From Elysia crispata (Eukaryota > Mollusca > Gastropoda > Plakobranchidae): a stretch of DNA of 64,000 nucleotides. Location of the stretch: the NCBI GenBank assembly GCA_033675545.1, contig JAWDGP010005686.1:476001-540000 (forward strand), read 5' to 3'. The position numbers and the translations under genes were made by a program. This document shows positions 1-12,500 of the stretch, piece after piece (position 1 is the stretch's first letter; each line of letters starts with the position of its first letter). The notes under the pieces were generated by a model. That model was given only the letters and a program-made list of their open reading frames with translations, made no database searches and was not told the origin of the DNA.

Positions 1-388
1 TTAGGTCTAAGCATGTATAGTCAATATCAAAAGAATTAATTACGTTATTTCTCAAAATGATACTTTGTTTCAACAAAATGGGGCAAATTATTAAATGTAC
101 ATGAATTTTAAAAAATTTCTCTCAGACCTACTAAATTAAACATTTAAGTGTATTTGTTCATCCAATTGTTAAATATTTTTCTTCAATATAAGTCTGAATC
201 ATCTGCAAGATCAGTTACTTTTATCATACAAAGTTCCATATTAAAATCCAGCCATAACTTTATACTTCCACAATCTCAGTACAACCTTGCATTAATCGAT
301 CTCATCTATTCTTCAAAATTCTTGGGGTAGGCAAATTGAAAGGTTTGTAGCTGTCTTTGGATAACGTGGATTAGATTACGGTTTCTAC
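1..388 (-). other. Downstream flank / presumed 3' UTR of HYDIN
   Basis: This AT-rich stretch follows the HYDIN stop codon. I see no canonical AATAAA on the minus strand here, so the polyadenylation site is either non-canonical or lies beyond the left edge. No other gene is visible. Confidence 0.5.
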
Positions 389-592
389 CTATGGAGTTAC
401 ACCTTTAAGATAATAAACCCACTGTACATTGGAATTGCCCCCTGCAGACCTTGCACAAGAGATGATCAGCTTGCCCATAACAGCAGCTTTGGAGCCAGTG
501 TCATTTCCATCAAATCCTACCACAACACGGTGATCTTTCTTGGCACGAATGCTTTCTCCTTGCTTGGTCAAGTGAAACAGAGGGTTATCCAC
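389..592 (-). CDS. HYDIN: HYDIN exon 57 (terminal, stop TAG)
   Basis: Last coding exon, 204 nt with the TAG stop at 389-391. It opens in phase 0 after a TTATTATTGCAG acceptor. It encodes VDNPLFHLTKQGESIRAKK and ends NVQWVYYLKGVTP, the signature C-terminus of HYDIN: the final half of the last ASH module, with the Gly-Ser-Lys turn followed by the closing strand. Residues about 3068-3134 of the assembled part. The stop position agrees with the family, so this looks like the true end rather than a truncation. Confidence 0.95.
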   Translation of the reverse strand: MDNPLFHLTKQGESIRAKKDHRVVVGFDGNDTGSKAAVMGKLIISCARSAGGNSNVQWVYYLKGVTP

Positions 593-3500
593 CTGCAATA
601 ATAATGAGAATGTCTGATGTGCCCACACTTAACAAGCATGTCAAAGTTTTTTACGTCTGTAAGATACTGACACAAACACCTCCATATTAGCAAACAAGAA
701 ATTTAACATATCAGTTTCTGGTCAATTCCTGAGTTAGAAGGGGTTTTCTTCTAAAATTGAACGTAATATTATTGTATGGTGGAAAAAAATTAGTTTGATA
801 CCAAAACCTGATTGTTTCAAATCAAGATTAAGACCTCCGGTTCCATTTCTGAATACATGTATTTCCTAGATTTAGAACTAAGAAAGATAGCAGCAATAAT
901 TGATATAACTATTCACAATCCCCCCTGTGTTTTAAAAAGCATAATATTTAATAAACAATATAAATTTATTATTCGTTTATTTTGATTGCAGAAACTGATT
1001 TTGCAATATTTTAAAAAACAACAGTGGCACCCATTCATGCTGAAAGCCGAGTTGGAAGGATCAATAGCTCTTGTGAAGTATATTTACCAAAAAATATTAA
1101 TGATAACGCTCAGAGAAATGATATGCACAAGACAAGAATTTTTGCTGCCTTTTTTATTTAAAGCAGTGAAATCAAGTACGATATAATTGGCTGTTCTGAA
1201 CTAATGAGACAACAGAAGCCATTTTTTATGAAATTTTATCTGCTGCTTAAAGTATATCAAGCTGGGTGTTTTGCTCACAGCAGAATACCACATAGTAAGA
1301 GCAAAATTGTTGAAAGTGATTAATGCTTTATAATACAGGTAGGAGGATTTTGCTGTTGAGCAAGGATGAAAGATATGTTATTAAGGATCAATAACTAAGT
1401 GTGGTTATGGGGAAATGACTTTTTTCAGCCTTTTATGATCAGGAGTTAACATACACTACAATAATCTACAGAGAATGTAAATAAAGAGAATTAAAAACAG
1501 CACTTGGTTTCACTGTAAACCTACTTGAAAGGTGAATGGTGTTGTGTTTGGGAACACATTATGGAAAACGATGGCTGTGCTAGAGCCAGCCTTCACTGTG
1601 AATGGACCTTGGGGTTTGGGAGGAATGCAAGTTCCAAACAGTGGGAAAGTGTACTCTCCACCAATCTGGGAGGATACAGTCAGCATGGCCCGCTGTTCAC
1701 CAAGACGTGATGGTTCAAACACAACATCAAGTGCAACTTCTGTGCCTCCTGTGGAGCCGGGGGCTGCAGGCACAGATTTGTCTACATGGAAATCAGGATT
1801 GTCGATCTGAAAGTGGAGAGCAGCGACTTACATCAATCTTTTGTGATACATATTTTAAACCAAAATTCCGTAACTCCCAAACAAGCAAGCTTGATGCTAA
1901 AGAACATTCATTCAAAACAAAATAAAAGATGAAGAAAAAAAAATCCTTATCAAAACTGTACCAAAAAATCCTGGATATTTCCTTTCCCTTTCAAATGCAT
2001 CATTATTAGGAATACTGAATGGATGGTTGAAGACATTTTATCTTACTTAAGTAGCTACCATTCAATTTTTTTTTCATTCTAAGTTCTCTCTAGGGCAGGG
2101 AATTTTCTAACAGAATAAAAAGATGAAAAAATCACAAAGAAGGAAAAAAACTCCCCAGAAAATCATTAAGATCTTTCTCAAGGTACTGATCTGATATAAA
2201 TAAATATATATATATATATATATATGAATTAACTACTGCATTTCTTAAACATGGATTTGTTGAATACAACTAAGAACTGTTTCAGTGACAGACCTTTGAA
2301 AATTAATCAGGTCTTTCACAATTTTACTCTGTGTAACATTCCTCATCATTACTCTTCACTTCAAATTTTCAGATTAGACTATAAGTGCAGGACCAGTTTT
2401 TTTGTCACAGTTTTAACTGTTTTTTTTTTTTTTACCTTGGTGTTTTACTCAAATATCATCCTCTATTTGTCCTTAGTTTACAATGATGTTGTCATGTATC
2501 ACATTAGGTAAAGCTTTTATAACTCTAGACTTTTGATAGTATATGGTTGTAGCCAAAACTCATTACTGTAACCCAACTCAAAGTGGACAAAACAATTACT
2601 GTGTTAACCATAACATCTAAAGTTTGTGAAGACACTTTGTATGCAGAAAAATTTTGAGACTATGTAGGTGTATATAATTACTAAGATGGAATTATAAAGT
2701 GTAATTCTGACCTTGCAAATGTAATCAGTCTTCTGCTTGGCAAAATTCAAAAACTTGGCAACTTGGGTGATGCTAGAACCTAGCCCAGCTCTGAAATAAA
2801 TGGCTTTTTCAGGAGCCCCAGGGGTTGCGGTCAAGACTAGGTCATACGAGTAAAGGCCAAGATCAGAGCAATTCAACTCAAGGCGACCTTGAACTTCACC
2901 CACTTTCAGTGGTTGGTACTCAAAGCTAAACTGACCCTGATGTAAAAAAACAAAAAACAAAAAACAAAATGATAGTTTTGAGATTCTAATACAGTCTAGT
3001 CCTGTTATTTCAAAGTCATTGGGTTAAAAAAAGGACTTCAAATTATCAGGATACATAGAGAAAGAGAGTAAAACAAAAATGTGGGTGACAAATCAGTACT
3101 AGGGTGTGTAGGGATTCACACCTGGTTCCTGGGCCTAACCCCTTTCCCTTTCCTTCTCCTAGTGTTATTGCAGGCTCTTGCCTGTAACATAAGTGGGCAG
3201 AACATACACACAAACACATACCAGAATAACTTGCCTCACCAGCATAGTACTACTTTCTTTGTTTTACAAGCTAAGAAAACTGCTTTCAGAATTGAAAAAA
3301 CCTGCCAAGATGGCGTGGAATCCACCGGATCCTTCTTTCCAACTTAGAACGAATCGATATTTTTTATGAAGCTTAAAGAGAGAAATGGTAAATGTAAAAA
3401 TTGTAATCGACTTCGAAATATCCAAGAATTCTAACTATCTGGATCGAATTATTTGGACTCGACTGTACTAAATTTAGTTCTAGAAGCACAGAGGAATCTT

Positions 3501-6500
3501 ATTGGCAATTATTTTAGTCCACTTCAAATTTGTTTGTGTTACTAGAATCAAGGGTTTGTATAAAGAGAAAATTCAAATTGGAAAATCACTGTACTTTGTG
3601 CCCTAAACACTAATTAAAGGGCTTTAAGTTTCTGCAAAAAGTGCCAAGAAGTGCATTGTAATATGGTAATTCTTTTTATTCATATGAATATGATATTGTT
3701 ATGGTAATTCTTTTTATTCATGTGAACATGATACTAAACATTTAAAAGGTTAAAAAATAGTTTGAGATTTTACAGAGTTTGCTATTCTTATTACATTTGG
3801 AGACAAAAAAGAAGCTCATTCAGAAATTAAAAGTAAAAAACAAAAAACAAACATATAAACATATATATGAAGAAAGTATGAAACCCTTTGAAAGTAAAAA
3901 GTTGCAATATGAGAAACACAACAATGAACAAAATAAAATTGAAGACTCAAATTTTGTTTGTGTAAAAAACCTTTGAGAAAAAAAAGAGAATAAAAAAAGC
4001 AGGGGTAACATTCCTGTTCATATCAAGGAGAAATCTAAATTGCTTTGGGCTTAGTTTCCTCAGAAGTAAAAAGTTTAAACAAGATCCCTTTCTATTTCCA
4101 TATTGAGGATTTCATGCATGCAAAATTATATTGAAATGATTGATAAATTTTCCATACACAGCAATGTCATTTCAATTAAAGGGCAGCTTTTCTCAGAGTT
4201 GTGATGATCAGTAAGAAGTTGGATGGAAACCTAAGAATATTTCAATTTCCCTTCACAATAAATACCTGAGAATTTGCTGGCACAACAAGTTGTGAAGGGA
4301 GTAGGACCTCTGGGACTGTGCAGCTGACAGAGAACGTCACTTGGTATGCCAAAGGGTTCTCAACACTCAGCTGATGTGGCACCGACTGTCGGACAGGTGT
4401 GCTGAGCCTAATAATGTTGATTGTACCTGGTCTTGTTGCCCTAAAGGTGACTTCATAAAACTGAAACTCGCCAGATTGCTCATTGATGAAAGTTACCTGA
4501 AGTTTTTGAAAAAATAGTTAGCTGAAAAATACCCCTAACTTGATCTAAAATTCTGGCAGAAATAGGAAGAAATTTAGAAAAATAGAACAAATACAAGAAG
4601 TTATGGTAGTTTGGAAAACTTTGGAAAAAACTTTGCTTTTTAATAAGATTTAAGAAGCTGACAGCCATTAAAGACTGGACTTTTTCAGCAAAACTTTTCT
4701 TGAATTTATTAAATGCATTTATCTTTTTAATAAAAAAAAATATAGCCTTCATTCTCATTTGAAATACAGTCAAAAGAACAGAATTATTTTTTCTTTACCC
4801 ATTTTTGAACAGTAGTCCAAATGTCTCAAAAACATTTTAAAAAAATCTAATTGAAGAGTCAGCTCCATAAATTTACACCAAGTATTCACCCAAAAAATTT
4901 ATACATCAGTTACATGTGTACAATACTAGTGTAAGATGTTAAGGGGTTTGGACACTAAATTTCAAAGTTCCATAATATATATATATATATAGATTCAAAG
5001 AATGATAAGGAAAAATGTAAATCTTACCTTCACAACTGTCTGGTTCTCTTTATAAGCATAGAATGAGAGCTTATAATCTTTCTTGCTGTTGGCAGGCACA
5101 TCTATATATTCCATGCCCTTCACAGTGGTACCTGGATCCAGCTTCTCTGGTCGCAGTGACTCAATTCGCACACGGAACCTTCAAAATCAAAGAGAACAAA
5201 AGCTGTTACTTAATACTATCATAGAGTAAACAAAACTAGCAAGGAAGGAGAAAGTTAGTTTAACAATGTTGTTTTTAGCATTGACCTTGAGTATTGTACA
5301 CGTGAGTGAAGTTGTATTTGCTAATGTATATGTTGTTGGACATGTACAGCTGAGTAGATATACTTATCCCAGTTAACAAAACTGCTTTTGCTGATTGTCA
5401 AAATATTAATCTAAAGCACTTGCTTTTGAACTGAACTCAGGGCTCGTCTTGATATTCGCAAAGAGGTAAAAAAGATATTATTTCTATATCATTGAGTTGA
5501 GAGCTGCTCCAGAATCAAGGAAAGCAATTGAAAGGGAACCTGCCAGCTGACTTAGGAGTCAACATCTCCCTGTCACAGATGTGCCTGCTGTTATTTTTTC
5601 TTTCTTATGTCTTAGAGCATCTCCCTATATTGACATCATGGCACATAACATCTCTTCACTCACCTCATCCAATAGTCTCATGAACAGTAACAGCTTCAGT
5701 TCTTTTATTCTTCGCATGAACTGCTCAGTCATCATCTCTCTACCCACTACTCATATTGAGCACTCATGTAATTGAACATGGTTCACCTTACTTGTTTTCA
5801 AGACTTATTCACAATTCACAATTAGTATAGACCTACCTTAGATTTAGCATGTTTTTTGAGGGAGTAGACTATTTTACATCTGCTAATTTTGCCTCCTATA
5901 ACCGTTTCTTGATATTATTAGCATTCAACTCTTCTTCTCTTTTCTTGTCTTTCCTCTTTCCTCTCACTCCTGTCCATTTGATTTTTTTTACTGGTATGCA
6001 TAAATTTTATTTTAGTATTTTTAGTTTAATCATATAGCAACCAGAACTGGTAAACTCTCAAGTCATTAGCTGATTCCCTGGTTTGGTTTGTCATCTTTTT
6101 TCTGCCGTCTAAAAGATGACATGCTCTGGAGATATATGTATATATCCTCTCTCTCTCTGATCTAAAGTGGTTTTTACTTCGTTGAACTTTCACTACACCA
6201 TTGTAACATAAAGTAAAGTAAAGGGAGTCCCAAACTTGATCTGTGCGTAGGGGAATCAGAAGTAGGGTCCTGATTGTTCTTGGCATTTGACATTGTGAGG
6301 TAGTTTGCCATTGCTTTCCTTGCCGCCTTGACTTTCGCCAAGTCTAATGACTCGTAGCTACCCATTTAGTGCTGGGTGGACACAAGGGAGCTGAAAAACT
6401 TTTTTGCCCGCACTGTAATTCAAACTCAGTACTTCTGAATCGGCAGTCAAGGGCCCTACTGACTTGACCACTGCTCACCCTATACCATAGTACCAAAATA

Positions 6501-9500
6501 AATTTGGTGTCCAACCTTCTCAGTCAATCTCCGTACACCTCCCATTTATCATAAATCTCTCAATCTTTAAGAAATGTACTTAAGTCTCTCATAGAAATGA
6601 GGTTAACTAAGACTTAGAAGATTCTTTTCTCACCTGATTGATAGTGAATAGTCATAATTCTCAACAGCAAAGTTGAAATTTGTGAAGATTTGGCAAAGTA
6701 GTAAATATTTTCTTAATTGCTGTTTTTCAAATTCTAATTTATCAACAGCTCATTACGACTTCTTACGCAAATTCATTTTATAACTGCATTTATTCACCAA
6801 AATAAACTCCTGTAAAACAGAAACAAGCATCATCAAACCAACCTCTGTGGCTTTTTTAGCCAATTGGAGACAGACAGCAACTCTGTGTAGCCAGTTTTGC
6901 AAGGCACGTCTCGCTGAATTTTGGCCACAGCCTTTGGAGCTTCTGCACTTCCTGTTAGGTTAAAGAGGAGCCCTGAGCCATCAGGGAGAGGGAAGAAGAT
7001 GGAACCCTGAAAAGCAAAGAAGGTAGCTTTCAATATATTAATGTGTAAAAAAATTTTTTTGTCAATTAATATAAAAGGATTTTATCTATTTCACTTTTGC
7101 ATTGTTATTTTTTATTAGCAAAGCGAAAAATGAAATGTCGTATATCAAGGTTTTCATATTACACAAATGATTCTTTATCTAAGAGACTTGTACAAAGCTA
7201 ACAGAGATCTGTTTATATGACACACACTCATGATCATTTTATTTTTTAACCCCAACAACAATAAATCCTAAAATATGTTAAATTATTATTTTGCACTCAA
7301 TTTGTAGATTAATTTGGTCACAAAAGGTCATAATAACTACAAAATAATCTCACTGTATGTTTTTTGTTCTCCGTAGTCATTGTAAGCGGTCGATATGTAA
7401 GCTCGTAAGCCTTAGTCTGCTGAGGTTCCACGGTGAAAGTGACAGGTCCAGTCCATTGTTCTCCGTCAATGATGGGCTTCAAGTTCCACAGCTGGTTACT
7501 CTTGTTTGGAATCATGAGCTGCTTTGTGTCAGAGCTACGTACAACAGCTGTGAAATTTTGAACCTCCCTAACCGGCGGGATGCCGGTGCAAGAGCCTGTC
7601 AGGGTCAAGGTTACAGGCTTGCTGGGATCACGATCAAGGCGACATTTCAACTTCTACAAGAACAGAAATCATAAAAGCATTGAGTTAAGGATTGCATGAT
7701 TATACTATTACATGTTCCTTTAAAAAAAAGAGCAGTATTCTGCAGGGATTTATCAACAAAAACTGCAATATTACTTCCCTCTGCCTAAATCCTTTACTAT
7801 TTACTTGCAAAAATAAAACATTAAAAAAAATAACTGAAGTCTGAAAAAGAAACCTAAATTTCATTAAATCATAAGTGTGGCAAAATGTTAGCAAAAATGT
7901 ATTCAAAAACAATCAATCTCTTGATTAGTAATACACTCAATGCCAAAGGATCACTTAGCCTGGATTTTTCGTACATCATATCTAACATCTCCATTGATGT
8001 TTTTTGGGTGGAACTCTACATCAAATGTGACATCCATGCCAGGAGTAATGTAACCTTCTATTGGCCAAATTGAAAAGTCAGGTTGGAATCGCTTGATATC
8101 CCATGTAAATCTGAAAATAAAATTTAAATAAAAAATGGTGAGACTGCGATAGACTTTTACTATTTGAGGACATTCTGCCTGGAACTTTTCTTTATCATTT
8201 ACGAGCAATCTGTACTTAATGTCCGAAATTGAAGCACTTTATTGATCATTATGTAGTTGAATTTAATTGCAAATCCTCTTCATTTTTTCAATATTATTAA
8301 TTACATAGCTTTCGTTGCTTCACTCTCAACTTGCTGATTTTTTTGTTTAAAGTTCATAAATTGATTATTACTTCAAATAGTTACCTGGTATTCATATCTC
8401 CGGTGTTGGACATAACAATCTTGCGACTGGAGCTACTGCGCTCATAGACAGTTCCAAAGGACAGTGAATCGGAGTCCAGTGAGATCTCCATGCCCAGACA
8501 TGATCCCTTCACTACAAATAGAGGCTGTGACATACCAGCACATTCTAGTAGTACCTGTGATAAAAAATGGAAAAAAAAAACAGATGCAAAAACTCAAAAT
8601 AAGATTAAATCAATACTTATAAGAATACCATGACAAAATGATATTTATGGAGAAAATAAACAATGAAATGAAAAAATTCACTATAGATGACTAAAAAAAA
8701 GGCAAGGAGTTATATTCTACGTTTTTTGTACTGAGGTTAGAACTTTGCTCAATCAAGAGTCATGTAGGTAAGAGACCACCCTCAATGTAAACTGCTTTCA
8801 CCATAAAGGTGCAGTTATAAGAATAAATCATTTTAAAAATTATTTTCCTCTCAAGTTTTAAAGGTATATGTTGTTTTAAAAATAATACGATTTGCATGAA
8901 AATACAGATTAAGTCGTAATTTCTAATTTAAAAACCTTTTAATGTGACAGAAGTAACCAAAACAAAATATGGGTAAACTTTAATGAGAGGAAGCTAAATC
9001 TTTTGCAAACAAATAGGTAGCATCAACAATCCAAAAAGACATTGTTGTCTTTGTTTGAATTGTCATAAAATATTTCCATCAGTTGAAATCTTGAGAAAAA
9101 TATATTTCTAATTCTTAGATATAAAAACTTTACTTTGGTTTAACAGAAACTATGCTTCTTTCACCCTTCATGTTTTGACCAGACATGATAACAAAAACTA
9201 ATGGACTTACCTCCTCTGTAAACTGGGGAATGCGGGCTTTGGGCCTGAACCAGACCTCAACCTTAGCTGTCCCACCTCGAGCCTCAAGAGTAATGGCATC
9301 ACGTGGACTCACTGCCAATACTTCTCTGTTCTGCAATCCTGGCTCTGTGGGTGTTAGAGCTAATGTGAAAGTGATTGGTGCAGGGCTGTGGTTAACGATA
9401 GGGATTAGGCGCCGCACATTATCCCTAACCATACATGCTCCAAGGTTTACACATTTGTGAGCAGGGTCTGCCACTTCAATCTGAGGATATATAAAAAAAT

Positions 9501-12500
9501 AATAATCATTTAATGCATTGTTTGTAGGTTTAGCAAGCTACAACGGCACTCATCCAGCTAAATGCAATTTTTTTTAAGATTTACTTTTTCTTAACAAGGA
9601 AGATCTTAATCAAAATGTTGCATGTTTTTTGCTTCACAAAACTAAATATAAATCAAAGTAGATTAAGAATAATTAGTTGATCTTGTAAAATCCCAGTATA
9701 TTTATAGATCCTTTTCAATGCTCATCACCATGTAAATAAAAATAACATGAGTTCCCATGGCATTCCATCTTTTGGCAATTATTTACAGGAATTTATAGCC
9801 TCATAATGAGAATTCAGAACACACTTTAAACATTATGGGCTCTTTTTCCAGAAATTTGCAAACCAAACTTATCAAAAATTATAAACACTTTTTTAAAGAA
9901 AAGAGCAAAATTTGCCACAAAAATTTCCAAAAATCCAAAAAATTGCAGTGAAATTGCTGGTTCATTTGAAATTTAATCAAAATTAAAATAAAAAAAGTGA
10001 ATAACATCATTAAAAAACTAGAGGAGTCAGTAGTCTGCATAGAACTTTCAGTAAATTTATACAGCCCTACTTGTAAAGGAAATTAGTTTTTTGCTTAATT
10101 CTCCAACTTTTAGCATTTTTTACATGCTTTCCAGTTTTCGCATGTATTTTAATAATTGATTTTTCTTATTATGATCTAAGCTAATTCAGGAAAAAACAAA
10201 TTATTTGACATAAAAATAAATTAAAAAAAAAAAAGTCGGCAGGTTTGTCCTCATTTGTTCTCCAGATTACCTACCAAAACAAAGAGATCACATACCTTCA
10301 TCTCACTGCCTGTACCAGAGAACTCAACCTTCTGCTTTGACAGGCCATTAACTTCAAAAGTCACTACTTCATGATATTTGGCCGCTCGACGAGGGCAAAA
10401 GGTGAAGGGAACATCCACAGATTCTCCCGGGGCCACCACACTTGCTTCAAACTGATAGGTCAATTGAGGAGTTGCCTCATACAAGCAATCAACACTGAAT
10501 ATATACATTATAAAAAAAAAGATTAGAAAGATCAACATTCACAATTATTATGTAGTTATATTAAAAAGAATGAGAAAAAAAACCCAAAAAACTAACAGAC
10601 ATCACCATCAGCACATTTTATAGCTTAAATATAGTCTTTTTTAACTCACTCAGCACGAATAAAAAGTATACTCGGCTGTCTTATTAGTGCAGCTGCATAC
10701 GAAAACTGAGAATACTCGCTTTCAACATTGGACACCTATTTTACTGTCCAAACCAACTTTCCATAGTCCAAATCAAGTTTATAGCACTGATAAACCACTC
10801 TCTTCTTCACATTTGTTTGGATGCGTATCTGCATCTAACCTAGCCTTTGTTTGGCTATTATAAAAGGACACGTTCGAGATCTAGATCTAGGCTTCTAAAA
10901 AAGAGCTAAATCTGGCCTTGAATATGTAAAATATGAATGAGTGTATTCTCCAACCTGTCCTCTTTGTTGCCTGACTGTTGTCTTTTACAAGTTTAAACAA
11001 GTACATTTTCTTTCCTTTTTTTTTTTCATAAAAATTATGTGTATCAGTATTGTTCCAGAGTGGTGATTTTTTTTTCTTTTTCGCAATGGGTGTGTCACTA
11101 GAAAATTAAAAAAAAAAAAAAAGAACTAATCATTCCTTTATTAATAATCTTATGTACAAAGCTCCCACAAACACAGCAAATTTTGTGTATGTATGTGAAT
11201 AACTTATTGAAATGTGATCTTTTAAAATTACTTAAAAAGGCCAGTGGCACGAAGCATTTCTCTAGATAGGAGCCAGAGCTGAGTGAGTTAATAAAAAGAA
11301 ATTTTGGAAGAAATTATTTGAAAAATTTTTTCTTGCTGCTCCCATGTAAATAATCCAATACAAAAAGTAAAACAAAACAATCACTATGCAAAAAAAAAGG
11401 TTTATTTACAGTACACATCCAACCATATAATTCACTTTACATTTAACTCAAACTTAAGGACGACAAAAAAAAATCCCATTAAAATTTCGTATCTATGTTA
11501 GCATAATTGTTTTTCTTTACCATGTAAAGAGTTCCAAAATTTACCTGATCTCTTTTTTGTCCTTATTTGTGAGCTTGAGAACGACTTGTTTAGTAGGAAG
11601 GTCAAGACCTGACTTATGAATAAAGCAGCTGCCAAAATTATGGGATCGGAATGAGAAGTGAAGTCCTGGAGTCACTCCTAGACCCAGAATGTTGATCAGA
11701 TAAGTAGGCCCATTGGACACCTGAGAGAAGGAGAGAATAAGGATTTAAAAAAGAAGGATTAGAAAATTATTTTATTCTCTGCTTACAAGGTTTATGTGAA
11801 AAGTATAGCCTGATCAAGAATTGCATTATAACAATGAGATAAATCATAGGTAAAAAACTGAAAGAATTAAAAAATGTAAAATGATAAAGAGAGACAATAA
11901 ACTATAATTAAAAAAATATATGAAAGCAAAGTAAATACTTTCCTGTCACTCCTTTAAATCAATAAAATCTGACGGCAATAGCTTCACATACCTTGAGCGA
12001 GAGCTCACAGCCTCTCACAGACATGCGCTTGTTTGGACAGAATGAGAGGGAACACTGCTGAGTCTCTCCACACATGACCCCACCTTTTTGAGGGGTGACA
12101 CTCACAGCATCAGATCCTATTGAGTTTGGGTTCACCTCCCACGTGTAATCAAGATTAAATTTTCCAGAGTTGAGAACAAACAAGTGCCGAATGGCATTTT
12201 CATTGACCTCAACCTAAACAAAAAAAAAAAATGAGAACATTGAAGCGGATAAAGTCATAACATTTATTAAATTATGAGCTGAACAAAACCTGAGTGAATG
12301 TTTAGTCTTTTTAAGGGAAGAATATAACATTCCCATTACTTCTCAGCCCTATGAAATTGATACTATTGAAAAAATAGAAGAGATGTTGAACCATTTATAA
12401 CTTAAATGAGGCATATTAAATGTAAATTAATTGGAGGTTACTGAGTGCTTACAAGGTTAACAGTTGTGAAGTCAATTCCAGCTTCAGTTAAAAAACCCTG

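Noticed and set aside
1532-1925. Overlapping plus-strand frames of about 60-107 codons near 1.5-1.9 kb
   Set aside because: They are antisense shadows of HYDIN exon 56; the sense strand carries the conserved GGEYTFPLFG block. Plus-strand frames at 7357-7674, 9185-9460 and 37647-37925 are antisense shadows in the same way.
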